From NCBI GenBank assembly GCA_024397955.1, contig CP073744.1, forward strand, positions 1,984,001 through 2,048,000: a stretch of DNA of 64,000 nt, read 5' to 3'. The translations under genes were made by a program, and so were the position numbers. Shown one piece after another: positions 17,801-26,249 of this stretch (its first letter is position 1; every line of letters begins with the position of its first letter). The notes below the pieces were generated by a model. That model did not search any database, was not told the origin of the DNA, and saw only the letters and a list, made by a program, of their open reading frames with translations. The stretch is from a bacterium SCSIO 12696. GTDB lineage: Bacteria > Pseudomonadota > Gammaproteobacteria > Pseudomonadales > Porticoccaceae.

Positions 17801-17990
17801 CACTCTCGACCTGCAATTCGGTGTGCAAATACCCAGTGAATTTGGTGACAGCCAGATTACATTGGGTATCAATAATGTTGCTGATCGCGACCCACCTTCT
17901 CTAGGCATTAACCAGCGTCCTGGCTACGACCCTGCCGTTCACGATATACGTGGCCGGCAGCTGCTGGTTGCCTTCAAACATAAATTCTGA
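14898..17990 (+). CDS. TonB-dependent receptor with STN signalling domain
   Basis: A 1030-residue outer-membrane receptor. After the signal peptide (cleavage near VLA, residue 33) comes an STN domain (about residues 36-110: LDIPAQSLQSALIQLAIQSQ, then AIKGRYQLEQALRQILG and a beta strand). A short linker leads to the plug (about 140-270, with NIRGIGFASTLALINGRR and DGASAIYGSEAVGGVVNIVTRKGF) and the 22-strand barrel ending in LLVAFKHKF. STN receptors signal to FecR when they bind ligand. Upstream are the sigma and anti-sigma genes. The next gene is a paralogue without the STN domain. ATG 14898 is preferred to GTG 14889. The ligand is unknown. Confidence 0.94.
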   Translation: MNAAPNMLFSGKVIFAARILAASIAFAHQPVLAAKPTITLPPIELDIPAQSLQSALIQLAIQSQSSIIAPTNLVDGKTTQAIKGRYQLEQALRQILGDNNLRYRFSEDRRSVSIIAAPKKATPEPPPNQPEAPRQQIFEQLVTVGSRLPRSRIGHPLNSITPVSSIHFDNTAANGTVSITDTIRDLTINNGSAFINEQNNLAGTVQFNIRGIGFASTLALINGRRSGKSGLSDNGGAFFFDISHIPLNMISRIDVQKDGASAIYGSEAVGGVVNIVTRKGFSGLELSGSYTDASNESGNVSLALGDWEDESGYNLYINYFRQNRNNRTDFPWLTERLSHTDDLQNTVLASAAGSPGTYRQATFNTDTGLASEVASELAFPDPDCIEAGGVLRNSNCLHIFADQNSVLHEKRQLQIFAEANYQLNDATLIFTEVGFNNGRINRTRGPGNFNNGLVADSGRIFIPSDHPFNFFTAGSQPGELIYIDPSQWDNAIHNAVDLSCQCRVLGNEFNGVNSPEDRISDNDFARALIGIEYELGDSISFSASYLYSSSQWDLSTPFNYSAPVVNQLILNGRFNPFGTRIASPELISPKDNISRAGLSDDVFEVLRERDNTSTRQDQQVVDISITGEAFSLPAGTAGFALGTQLRREDFTLLNDPKRLNGTGGLRGTLNNISGQQRSWAYFAELMIPAASTLDIQLALRGENYNLESASDIGPKVAMRWEAQPWLALRGSFSRSFQAPSLRQISEARSASIINDPARPNPVTGELECTDSSRGGNTSSRTVGDPDLNSQLARNLSFGAVFTPTDESHIVLDYWQIDYRDLIVQDEGASQIVTNDCLDDGIPNDPRIERSAGGNILLVTSNFINSGELLASGFDISARHTATLSGGELELGLEASLVDEFLFDPANGDPIVNGAGSRNSLNRFSSVPELRANASLHWHSDYIYSSATLRYISDYENDQDNNSRIPSFVTLDLQFGVQIPSEFGDSQITLGINNVADRDPPSLGINQRPGYDPAVHDIRGRQLLVAFKHKF

Positions 17991-18055
17991 AAACCCCAAT
18001 CAATAAAAATCTTTATTGGTCATCTCAAAAAATTTATTAATTAAAAAATATTTTC

Positions 18056-18080
18056 AGGTTTTTTTAATTTGAGAACGTCC
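18056..18080 (+). promoter_or_regulatory. Probable ECF promoter of the second TonB receptor gene
   Basis: AGGTTTTT (18056-18063), 12 nt, then CGTCC (18076-18080), preceded by TTTTC and followed by TT. The same arrangement is found at 21156, 29459 and 32777. The motif is 167 nt before the ATG at 18247. Assigning it to the FecI-type factor at 13269 is inference. Confidence 0.6.
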
Positions 18081-18246
18081 TTCAGGTGCCAGTCAGAAAA
18101 ACTGTCGGCATAGGGGGAGTGGCGAAACAAATAAAACCGAGTGAGCTAAAAAAAGTTGCATTGGAATTTGGCGAACTCAACGCTTGGTTTTGCAAGCGCT
18201 ATCGCTACTGTTAATGACTAAAAAATTATTATATGGGGTCAACAGT

Positions 18247-21063
18247 ATGTCTAAATCAACACCAACGTATTTTCCACGAAAAGCTATTGCAGCGGCAGTC
18301 GGCAGTATAGTCTGTCTAACAGCCGGCCAAATCTTCGCTGAAGAAAGTGCCAAATCAGACGCGGTGCAGGAAGAAGTCGTTGTTACCGGGTCTCACATCA
18401 AACGCAGTAATTTGGAGGGCAGCGCGCCAGTACAAGTACTGGACCGCGCAACTATTTCTGCCGCTGGCGCAGCAACCGTTCAAGATCTGGTTATCGACCT
18501 GCCTGTGAACACCGGCACCATTATTAACGACGAACAAAGCAGTTTGGCGGGCACTACCCAGTTCAACTTGCGCGGTCTGGGCCTGGGCTCAACACTTACC
18601 CTGATCAATGGTCGTCGCGCCGGTAAATCCGCCGTTGCTGACGGCGGTGGTAACTTTTTCTTCGACATCAACCAGCTACCATTGGCGATGATTGACCGCA
18701 TCGATGTGCAAACCGATGGTGCATCGGCTATTTACGGTTCTGAAGCGGTTGCCGGTGTTGTTAACGTAGTTACCCGCAAAGGTTTTGAAGGCTTTGAGCT
18801 TTCCGCAAATTACGAAAACGCCACCAACTCTTCTGGCTCCTTGAACCTTGCCGGTGGTGCTTGGGGGGACAACGGCGGTTTTAATATTTACGCCACTTAC
18901 TACACACAGACTCGCAACAACCGCACTGACTTTGACTGGTTGCGTGAGCGTACTCTGCATGTTGGCGACCTTCAGGATACAGCACTGTCGTCAGCAAACG
19001 GGGCACCAGGCACGTATTTCCGCACAGAAGTTAACCCAGAGACTGGCGGAGTTCGCCAAGTTAGCGGAGCAGATGCTTTTCCTGACCCAGATTGTGTGGC
19101 AGCCGGAGGCATTTTACGTGGCAGTACTTGCCGCCATATTTTTGCCGACCAAAATGGCGTGATCCATGATTCAGATCGCTTCCAGGTATTCGCTGAATAC
19201 GAATACAACATTACCGAAACAATGAAAGCCTTTGGCGAATTCAGCGCCTCTAATAATGAAGTAGGCCGCACTCGCGGACCAGGCAACTACAGCAATGGTT
19301 TGATCGAAAGCAGTGGCCGCATCTTTATTCCCGGCGACCATCCCTTTAACTTCTTTATCGAAGACCCCGACAACCCAGAAGCTCTAATTTATATCGGCCC
19401 CGAAGACTGGGATAACAGTATCCACACAGGTGCTGATATATCTGGACGCGCACGTATTCTTGGCAACGAATTTAACGGCCGTAACTCCCCCGCTGACCGA
19501 CGCAGTGATATTCAAAACTTTCGCGCATTACAAGGTTTTTCAGTAGATATAGGGGAAAGCTGGAATGTAGAAGCCAGCTATATGGCGGCCCGTGCACTCT
19601 GGGATCTAACAACCAGCCTTGATTATGCTGCGCCAGTGGTAAACCAGCTGCTGATTGACGGGGAATTTAACCCATTCGGCACGCGGGTTGCCAATCCTAC
19701 ATTGGTATCGCCAAAAGATGGTGTCAGCGTAGCTGGCTTATCCGATGAGGTATTTGCGCAACTACTGGTACCTCAGACACAGTTTGCCCAACACGATCAA
19801 TTCGTAATTGATGTGGTTGCTGCCGGCGAAATTATGGACCTACCTGCAGGTTCGGTAGGTCTTGCCGTGGGCTGGCAGCGCCGCGATGAGCAATTCGACT
19901 TTACACCCAGTGCACTGCGCGGCGCAGGCCTGGGCGGCCTCAGTGGTAGAGTCTTCCCTCGTTCTGGTGAGCTGGATGTGGATGCGTACTTTGCAGAAGT
20001 AGCTATCCCTGTACTGGATAACGTGGAGCTGCAATTGGCTTTGCGCTACGAAGATTACGGATTTACTGACACGACCGACCCGAAAGTTGCCGCACGCTGG
20101 GATATCAATGACTACATTGCTCTGCGTGGCTCCTTTGGTAGCTCTTTCCAGTCGCCAACCGTATTGCAAACCAGTGAAGCTCGCGGTGCAGCCATCTTAG
20201 ATGACCCTGTAGGTGTAGACCCCGTAACAGGAGTACTGAGTTGCGGAGCAGAAGGCCAGGCAGGTAATACAGCGACACGTACGGTAGGTAGTGATGACTT
20301 GAGTCCACAAAGCGCTGATAACTATAACTTTGGGTTGATCATCAGGCCTACCGATGACCTGTCCATTGGGCTTGATTACTGGTCCTATGACTACACCAAT
20401 TTGATTTCATCAGACGAAGGGCCACAGGCGATCGTTCTAAATGACTGTTTAGACGATGGGATCCCCAATGATCCAAGGGTTCAGCGCACCGGTGGTGGCA
20501 ACATCATTTTGGTGACATCAAACTTTATTAACACTGCCAGCGTTGAAACCGATGGTGTTGACCTGAATGTGCGCTACGACATCGACACCGATGACTTGGG
20601 AAGCTTTGCCCTCGGCTTTAATATGAGCTACATCAACTCCTTCGATTTCCGCACCACTCCGACTTCTGAAGTAGAAGATGCCGTTGGCTCACGGAACTTC
20701 CTCAACCAGTTCCCATCCACACCTCAAACCCGGGGCAATATCACTATGGCCTGGAATCGGGACAACCTGTTCGGCAATGCAGCAGTACGCTATGTGGACA
20801 GCTACCTGAACGATCGCAATGACTTTACAATTGACTCGTTCACCACGCTAGATCTGCAATTTGGTGGAGAGTTCGGCCTTCTGGATGACGAAAGAACCAC
20901 CACCATCACTGCAGGCATCAAGAACGTTTTTGATGAAGACCCTCCCGCAATCGGCTTTAACGAGACTACCGGACAAGCTTCCGCAGGCAGACCCGGTTAT
21001 GACCCTGAAGTCGCCAATATTCGTGGGCGAATCGTTTATCTGGAACTAAAACAAAGGTTCTAA
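18247..21063 (+). CDS. TonB-dependent receptor, paralogue lacking the STN domain
   Basis: A 938-residue outer-membrane receptor. A signal peptide (to about residue 31, ending IFAEE) is followed directly by a TonB-box-like stretch VQEEVVVTGSHIKRSN and the plug (NLRGLGLGSTLTLINGRR, DGASAIYGSEAVAGVVNVVTRKGF). Plug and barrel are clearly homologous to the preceding receptor, including RNNRTDF, FADQN, SGRIFIPGDHPFNFF and RILGNEFNGRNSP. So the pair is one signalling and one transport receptor, probably for the same or a related ligand. The start at 18247 follows GGGG by 9 nt. A strong terminator lies just after the stop and an ECF-like promoter lies upstream. Confidence 0.94.
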   Translation: MSKSTPTYFPRKAIAAAVGSIVCLTAGQIFAEESAKSDAVQEEVVVTGSHIKRSNLEGSAPVQVLDRATISAAGAATVQDLVIDLPVNTGTIINDEQSSLAGTTQFNLRGLGLGSTLTLINGRRAGKSAVADGGGNFFFDINQLPLAMIDRIDVQTDGASAIYGSEAVAGVVNVVTRKGFEGFELSANYENATNSSGSLNLAGGAWGDNGGFNIYATYYTQTRNNRTDFDWLRERTLHVGDLQDTALSSANGAPGTYFRTEVNPETGGVRQVSGADAFPDPDCVAAGGILRGSTCRHIFADQNGVIHDSDRFQVFAEYEYNITETMKAFGEFSASNNEVGRTRGPGNYSNGLIESSGRIFIPGDHPFNFFIEDPDNPEALIYIGPEDWDNSIHTGADISGRARILGNEFNGRNSPADRRSDIQNFRALQGFSVDIGESWNVEASYMAARALWDLTTSLDYAAPVVNQLLIDGEFNPFGTRVANPTLVSPKDGVSVAGLSDEVFAQLLVPQTQFAQHDQFVIDVVAAGEIMDLPAGSVGLAVGWQRRDEQFDFTPSALRGAGLGGLSGRVFPRSGELDVDAYFAEVAIPVLDNVELQLALRYEDYGFTDTTDPKVAARWDINDYIALRGSFGSSFQSPTVLQTSEARGAAILDDPVGVDPVTGVLSCGAEGQAGNTATRTVGSDDLSPQSADNYNFGLIIRPTDDLSIGLDYWSYDYTNLISSDEGPQAIVLNDCLDDGIPNDPRVQRTGGGNIILVTSNFINTASVETDGVDLNVRYDIDTDDLGSFALGFNMSYINSFDFRTTPTSEVEDAVGSRNFLNQFPSTPQTRGNITMAWNRDNLFGNAAVRYVDSYLNDRNDFTIDSFTTLDLQFGGEFGLLDDERTTTITAGIKNVFDEDPPAIGFNETTGQASAGRPGYDPEVANIRGRIVYLELKQRF

Positions 21064-21073
21064 AACCACCACA

Positions 21074-21116
21074 AAAAATACGGCCATCAAAACAAATTTG
21101 ATGGCCGTATTTTTTT
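21074..21116 (+). terminator. Rho-independent terminator after the second TonB receptor gene
   Basis: Arms 21076-21091 and 21097-21112 pair perfectly (core ACGGCCATCAAA with TTTGATGGCCGT) and run into T residues to 21116. Confidence 0.92.
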
Positions 21117-21155
21117 ATTGACATACTGGACCTCGATAAAAAGGCAAAGCTTTTC

Positions 21156-21180
21156 AGGTTTTTCAGGCTCACTTCCGTCC
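21156..21180 (+). promoter_or_regulatory. Probable ECF promoter of the beta-propeller gene cluster
   Basis: AGGTTTTT (21156-21163), 12 nt, CGTCC (21176-21180). The flanks TTTTC before and TT after match the site at 18056 exactly, and the spacing is identical. It lies after a terminator and 147 nt before the ATG at 21327, so it likely starts a new unit. Confidence 0.6.
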
Positions 21181-21326
21181 TTATTTTTAGCAACAAGACC
21201 ATAAGCACCGTCCTCCTGAAAGTAAGGCAAGAATATGCTTTTTACTATTCTGCCAGGTGCTATAAGCTAAAATTTTGCTACTCGGCTTTATTTCAACCTG
21301 TCACCCAAACTCTATCGGCGAATTTC

Positions 21327-23687
21327 ATGAAAATAGTCATTCCTTTGCTTGCTCTGTTTGCTTTGTGCACTACACCCGGCTTGGCCGCCGAAAAAACCTA
21401 CCTGATCGACGGCAACGATCGCGACGGCACCCGCCGCATTACCCCTCTGGATGACGGCGGCTTTGTGCTGACCGGCTGGACCAATGGTAATGCCGACAAA
21501 AAAGACGGTGAAGGCTGGCTGGTGCGAGTGGATAAAAAAGGCAAAATTCGCTGGCAGCAACGCTTCCCCAACCAACTGACTACTGGGCGTGGCTCTCAAG
21601 CCTCCGGGCATGCTGTAGACAGTGACGGTACTATTATTATGGCGTTGGAGGAATACCGCAGCAAAGGCCCTTACCGGCCCGATGGCTCCAACGGCCGCGG
21701 CACCTTAATGCGCTTCTCCGCCGACGGCAAATTGCTGCACAAAAAAGTCATGGGCAGCTCCGGTATTAACGTACTCGACATTATCAAACCCGTGGGCGAC
21801 GGCACTTATCTGATCGCCGGTGAAACCACCTCCCCCATTCAAAAAGGCTACGACGGCTGGATTTTTAAAACCGACGCCGACTTTAATGTGATTTGGGACA
21901 CCAAGGTCGGCGGCTTTGGCGCCGAGCGCTTTAACGATGTGCTGTTTACCGACGATGGCGGTTTTCTGGCGGCCGGGCGCACCACCACCGATGAAGGTGG
22001 CTTCCGCGCCTGGATCGTCAAGCTGGACAGCAACGGCAAAGTACAGTGGCAAAAGCGCTACCGGGAGGACCAGTACGAGAACACCATTCGTGAGATTCTG
22101 CCGGTCAAGGACGGCGGTTGGGTGTTTACCGGCTTCACCAAAAACCACCCCAGTGATCCGGACACTCGCAACGCCTGGATAGCGCGCATAGACACCCAGG
22201 GTGAATTGCTGTGGGACAAAGCCATTGGCGGCGCCGGCTCCGACGTCACCTATGTAATGACACAGACCAACGACGGCACTTATCTGGCAGCGGGCTCCAC
22301 CCAAAACCAGACGGGCGGCACCCGCGACGCCTACGTGATCGCCTTTGATGCCTCAGGCAAAGTGCTCTGGGAGCGCACCTTTGGCAAGCCGGAAACCAAC
22401 GAAGTGATTCGCGGCATTACCCCCTATAAAAAATCAGGCTTTGTGCTGTCGGGCAACTATCAGGATCCGCGCACTGGCCAGCAGGACTCCATGCTGATTA
22501 AAGTCGACAAGGTAAAAACCAAAGCGAAAAAAGCCGCCGCTCCCAAAGCGGATAACACCTTTTTGATCGGCGCGGAAGGCCGCGATGGTGTACGCCGCAA
22601 TACGCCTCTGGACGACGGCGGTTTTGTGCTGTCTGGCTGGACCGAAGCCGGTGCTTCTCGCAAAGAGGGTAAAGCCTGGATTGTGCGCATCGATAAAAAA
22701 GGCAAGATTGTCTGGAAGAATGTTCACCCCAACGAGCTGGGCAATAACCGCGGCTCTCATATGGGTGCACATACGCTGGATGTTGACGGCAACCTGGTTT
22801 ATAACCTGGAAGAGTTCCGTTCCAAGAACGGCAAACCACCGGGTATCACTGGCCGCTCAACCCTGCATCGGGCTACCCTCGACGGCAAAATTCTGCACAA
22901 GAAAATCATGGGTGGCGCGGGCACCGATATCATCGACATTATGATCCCACAGGGAGATGGCACCATCGTAATGGGCGGCGAGACCACCTCGCCGGATGGC
23001 AAGTCTTACAGCGGCTGGATTTTCAAAGTCGACAAAGACTTCAATGTAATCTGGGACCGCAAACTGGGCGGCCTGGGTTACGAGCGTTTTAATGGCCTGA
23101 TTCAAACCGCTGACGGCGGCTTTCTGGCCGTGGGCCGCACCTCCGGCCGCCTGGGGCGCTACCGCGGCAAACTGTGGCGTCTGGATGCCGAGGGCAATGT
23201 GATCTGGGAACAGCGCTACCGGGAAGATGAATACTACGCCAGCTCCTTCCGCGAGGGCATTGAGCTCGATGACGGCAGCTTTATCTTTAACGGCTGGGTC
23301 TTTAACGAAGAATCCAACAGCGAAGACCCACGCAATATGATTATTGGCCGGGTTACCGCTGGCGGCACTCTGATGTGGGCGAAAACTCTGGGCGGCCCCG
23401 GTGACGACATCTCCTTCGGTCTGATCCAGACTGATGACGGTACTATTCTGGCGGCGGGTCAGGAGCAATCCAGCATCCGTGACAACGCCGATGCCTGGGT
23501 GGTGGCGTTTGATAAAAATGGCGATATCCTCTGGCAGAAACGCCACGGCTACAAAGATACCCACGATGTGATTCGCGGCCTGACCGCTTATAAGAAAAAC
23601 GGCTATATGCTGACAGGCAATGCGGAAAACAAGAAAACCGGTGAGCACGACGCACTGCTGGTAGTCGTGGAAGACATCAATAAGTAA
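21327..23687 (+). CDS. Exported beta-propeller-like repeat protein with internal duplication
   Basis: A 786-residue protein with a signal peptide (cleavage after GLA, residue 20) and no membrane helix. Residues 21-395 and 410-786 are two copies of the same domain. Each holds about six blades of the form DDGGFVLTGWT...WLVRVDKKGKIRWQQRF, the pattern of blade repeats with a buried aromatic. The copies are joined by a Lys/Ala-rich linker (VKTKAKKAAAPKADN). No enzyme motif is seen. Such secreted propellers usually bind polymers or proteins. It heads a tight cluster with an FGE-fold protein and an SMP-30 protein behind an ECF-like promoter. Function is not assigned. Confidence 0.85.
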   Translation: MKIVIPLLALFALCTTPGLAAEKTYLIDGNDRDGTRRITPLDDGGFVLTGWTNGNADKKDGEGWLVRVDKKGKIRWQQRFPNQLTTGRGSQASGHAVDSDGTIIMALEEYRSKGPYRPDGSNGRGTLMRFSADGKLLHKKVMGSSGINVLDIIKPVGDGTYLIAGETTSPIQKGYDGWIFKTDADFNVIWDTKVGGFGAERFNDVLFTDDGGFLAAGRTTTDEGGFRAWIVKLDSNGKVQWQKRYREDQYENTIREILPVKDGGWVFTGFTKNHPSDPDTRNAWIARIDTQGELLWDKAIGGAGSDVTYVMTQTNDGTYLAAGSTQNQTGGTRDAYVIAFDASGKVLWERTFGKPETNEVIRGITPYKKSGFVLSGNYQDPRTGQQDSMLIKVDKVKTKAKKAAAPKADNTFLIGAEGRDGVRRNTPLDDGGFVLSGWTEAGASRKEGKAWIVRIDKKGKIVWKNVHPNELGNNRGSHMGAHTLDVDGNLVYNLEEFRSKNGKPPGITGRSTLHRATLDGKILHKKIMGGAGTDIIDIMIPQGDGTIVMGGETTSPDGKSYSGWIFKVDKDFNVIWDRKLGGLGYERFNGLIQTADGGFLAVGRTSGRLGRYRGKLWRLDAEGNVIWEQRYREDEYYASSFREGIELDDGSFIFNGWVFNEESNSEDPRNMIIGRVTAGGTLMWAKTLGGPGDDISFGLIQTDDGTILAAGQEQSSIRDNADAWVVAFDKNGDILWQKRHGYKDTHDVIRGLTAYKKNGYMLTGNAENKKTGEHDALLVVVEDINK

Positions 23688-23706
23688 AACGCCAGAGAAC
23701 AGGACA

Positions 23707-24636
23707 ATGGCAGCAGGCAAGCAGACAACAACACTTGCCTCGCTGCTTTGCCTGCTGTCTTGTATTTCACCACTGTGGGCATCGGATAACCTGAGCGGAG
23801 AAATGATCGTCATCCCCGGTGGCTCTTTCACAATGGGCGACCTGGCAGGCACAGGGAATGCCGATGAACGCCCTCTTCGCCAAATCAGTATTCAGCCCTT
23901 TGCCCTGGCCAAGCACGAAGTCACCATCGCGCAGTTCAAGCACTTTGCAAAAACCAGTAATTACCGTTCCACAGCTGAACAGTGCCAAGTGTTCCATTTT
24001 GCGCCACAGCCCACCTGGAGCTGGAACAAGCAAACAGACTGGCAAAGCGTGAGCTTTGATAGCTGGCAGCAACCGGATAACCACCCGGTAGTATGCGTCA
24101 GCTTTAGTGATGTGATGGCCTATATCCAATGGCTCAACCAAAAAGGCGACGGCGGATTTCGCTTGCCCACAGAAGCCGAGTGGGAATACGCCGCTCGTGC
24201 AGGCAGCCAAAACCCACATTTCTACAGGGACGTAAAAAATCAATGCGACTTTGCCAATGGCGCCGACGCCACACAGTTGCCAGAGGGGGCAACCTGGAAA
24301 GAAGCGGTTGAGTGCACGGATGGTCATATCTTCACCGCACCGGTCGGTAGTTTTACCGCCAACCAGTTTGGTTTGCACGATATGCTGGGCAACGTTTGGG
24401 AGTGGGTGGCGGACTGTTATACCGATAGCTATCAAAACCTGCCTCTGGATGGCTCCGCTCAAGACAGGCCGAATTGCCAGACACGGGTACGACGGGGTGG
24501 CGGCTGGTATGAGCCGCCATATTGGCTGCGCACCGCCAATCGGGCTCCAGCCGATATTGACAAAGCCACCGCTCGCCTGGGGTTTCGGCTTGCACGAGAC
24601 TTACCAACGCAACACAAAGCAATAGCAAATAAATGA
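23707..24636 (+). CDS. Exported FGE-sulfatase-fold (SUMF1/EgtB/PvdO-type) protein
   Basis: A 309-residue protein with a signal peptide (to about residue 26, WASDN). The fold is shown by MIVIPGGSFTMGD (33-45), LAKHEVTIAQFKHFA (67-81), FRLPTEAEWEYAARAG (151-166), GLHDMLGNVWEWVADCY (222-238) and RRGGGWYEPPYWLRTANR (262-279). In true formylglycine-generating enzymes the RGG segment is followed by two copper-binding Cys residues; neither is present here, so sulfatase activation is unlikely. No sulfatase gene is in the window either. It lies 20 nt after the propeller gene and overlaps the next gene by ATGA, so the three are an operon. Confidence 0.88.
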   Translation: MAAGKQTTTLASLLCLLSCISPLWASDNLSGEMIVIPGGSFTMGDLAGTGNADERPLRQISIQPFALAKHEVTIAQFKHFAKTSNYRSTAEQCQVFHFAPQPTWSWNKQTDWQSVSFDSWQQPDNHPVVCVSFSDVMAYIQWLNQKGDGGFRLPTEAEWEYAARAGSQNPHFYRDVKNQCDFANGADATQLPEGATWKEAVECTDGHIFTAPVGSFTANQFGLHDMLGNVWEWVADCYTDSYQNLPLDGSAQDRPNCQTRVRRGGGWYEPPYWLRTANRAPADIDKATARLGFRLARDLPTQHKAIANK

Positions 24637-25544
24637 ATAGACTCTTGGGAAAAACGCTGCTACTCGCCACCTTATTGTGGGCTACCAGCCCTGCTGTACA
24701 GGCGGGAGAGTCTCTTGTTGCCGAAGGCGCACTGCCTGAACGGCTGGCCATGGGTTTCAGTTTTACCGAGGGGCCATCCGTAGACCGGTTCGGCAATATC
24801 TATTTTTCCGATATCCCCAATAGTCGCATTTACAAGTGGTCTGTGGAGGAAAAGCGCCTGTCTCTTTTTCACCCCAACACCCATCAGGTGAACGGCACCT
24901 GGTTTGGTCACGATGGCCGCTTGTATGCCTGCCAGTGGGGCAAAACCCGTATCGTTGCCTTTGGGCTCGATGGATCAGAAGATGTGATTGCGGATCAACA
25001 CGCTGGCAAGCCCTTTAACCGCCCCAACGACTTGTGGATGGACCCGAAAGGCGGCATCTACTTTACCGACCCCAATTCCCGCGATACCAAGCCCCTGTCT
25101 CAAGACGGCGAGCACGTGTTTTACATCACCCCGGATCGCAGCCGGGTGATCAAAGCCGCCGATGGTTTCAAACGCCCCAATGGCATTATCGGCACCCGGG
25201 ATGGTAAAACCCTTTACATCGCCGACCGGGGAGCCAAACAAACCTGGCGCTACCGCATTCAGCCCGACGGCCGCCTTACGGATAAAACCTTCCACGCTGC
25301 GGTGGGTTCCGACGGCATGACTCTGGATGAGCACGGCAACCTCTACACCACCACCGACGCGGTTTATGTATACGCGCCAGATGGCCGCCTGCTTGAGCGC
25401 ATCGCCATCACCCCGGAAAAGCCCCGCAATGTGGTGTTTGGCGATGTGGATAGCAAAACCCTGTTTATCACCGCCGGCACCCGTTTTCTGGCACTAAAGA
25501 TGAACGTGGCGGGCATGTACGGGCCTCATACCAATGACCATTAA
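24633..25544 (+). CDS. Exported SMP-30/gluconolactonase-like hydrolase
   Basis: A 303-residue six-bladed propeller of the SMP-30/gluconolactonase/LRE family. The signal peptide ends VQAGES (about residue 23). The calcium-site residues appear as FTEGPSVDRFGNIYFSDI (the early Glu), FNRPNDLWMDPKGGIYFTDP (Asn and Asp) and the later GSDGMTLDEHGNLY. Members hydrolyse lactones or other esters. Its start codon overlaps the FGE-fold stop (ATGA), so translation is probably coupled. A structured element lies right after the stop (25551-25606). The substrate is not known. Confidence 0.92.
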   Translation: MNRLLGKTLLLATLLWATSPAVQAGESLVAEGALPERLAMGFSFTEGPSVDRFGNIYFSDIPNSRIYKWSVEEKRLSLFHPNTHQVNGTWFGHDGRLYACQWGKTRIVAFGLDGSEDVIADQHAGKPFNRPNDLWMDPKGGIYFTDPNSRDTKPLSQDGEHVFYITPDRSRVIKAADGFKRPNGIIGTRDGKTLYIADRGAKQTWRYRIQPDGRLTDKTFHAAVGSDGMTLDEHGNLYTTTDAVYVYAPDGRLLERIAITPEKPRNVVFGDVDSKTLFITAGTRFLALKMNVAGMYGPHTNDH

Positions 25545-25550
25545 TCGATG

Positions 25551-25606
25551 TCAGCTCTGCCAACAAGGCGCCGCAGCGCTTGCGGCCTTTGCTACGCCGG
25601 AGCTGA
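25551..25606 (+). other. Nested inverted repeats after the SMP-30 gene
   Basis: TCAGCTC (25551-25557) pairs with GAGCTGA (25600-25606). Inside is a second stem, AAGGC-GCCGCA with TGCGG-CCTT (about 25565-25589). It may terminate the operon, but no T tract follows. A separate 14-bp palindrome, TTCGCTGCAGCGAA (25667-25680), lies downstream. Confidence 0.4.
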
Positions 25607-25730
25607 ATGCAATAGAGGCCGCTCCACCATGAAACTAATTTTTTCTCGTTTAAGGGGTCATAACCCTTCGCTGCAGCGAACAGCGTAAAACAACAAATTA
25701 CTGACTACTCATCAACAAGAGATTCACTGA

Positions 25731-26156
25731 ATGAAAGCCTTGACCATTATGTTACTGCGAATTTCCACCGGACTGCTGCTGGTTGTTTGGGGGGTGTACA
25801 AGCTCATTACGCCCGATAAAGCCATCAGCATATCCAACCGCTACTATTCCGGCATGATTAGTGCCGAAAGTATCCAGATGTGGTTGGGACTGGCGGAAGT
25901 GGTTCTGGGGCTTATGGTGTGCCTGGGTTTGTTGCGCCGCTTCACCTACCCACTGCAGTCCATTGTACTGTTTTTCGGTGCAGCGCTGATTTGGCAGCAC
26001 CTCCTCGACCCCCTGGGACTTTGGCTGGTAGAACCGGAAAATCGCAAAATACTGTTTTTCCCATCGCTTTGCGTATTCTTTGCCACTCTGGTTCCCCTGG
26101 TTTTCAAAGGGGACGATCGCCTGGCTCTGGATCACAAATTTGGTTTGAAACTCTAG
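25731..26156 (+). CDS. DoxX-like membrane protein
   Basis: A 141-residue protein with four predicted membrane helices (about residues 5-23, 48-66, 73-92 and 108-124). The first helix and the loop LLRISTGLLLVVWGVYKLITPDK match DoxX-family proteins, small inner-membrane proteins of mostly unclear role, often in redox or sulfur settings. It has its own 187-nt upstream gap and is followed 93 nt later by the D-aminoacylase-like gene. It may be carried along by the cluster rather than be functionally part of it. Confidence 0.75.
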   Translation: MKALTIMLLRISTGLLLVVWGVYKLITPDKAISISNRYYSGMISAESIQMWLGLAEVVLGLMVCLGLLRRFTYPLQSIVLFFGAALIWQHLLDPLGLWLVEPENRKILFFPSLCVFFATLVPLVFKGDDRLALDHKFGLKL

Positions 26157-26249
26157 TGCCTTCTACACAACATTTTTCAACACAATGACGGTGAATAGTT
26201 GGCAAGTTATTCATGCCAGCTTATAAGAACTGTTATTCATAGAGTCGAA

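Noticed and set aside
18001..18018. CAATAAA-loop-TTTATTG hairpin after the STN receptor
   Set aside because: Seven AT-rich pairs and no following T tract, so it is too weak for a terminator call.
22857..23852. 331-codon open frame antisense to the propeller gene
   Set aside because: Shadow of the repeat-rich plus-strand gene; its composition has no family features.
26199..26249. Upstream extension of the D-aminoacylase-like gene
   Set aside because: It adds 17 residues in front of the lipoprotein signal, which would spoil export. ATG 26250 gives a standard signal.
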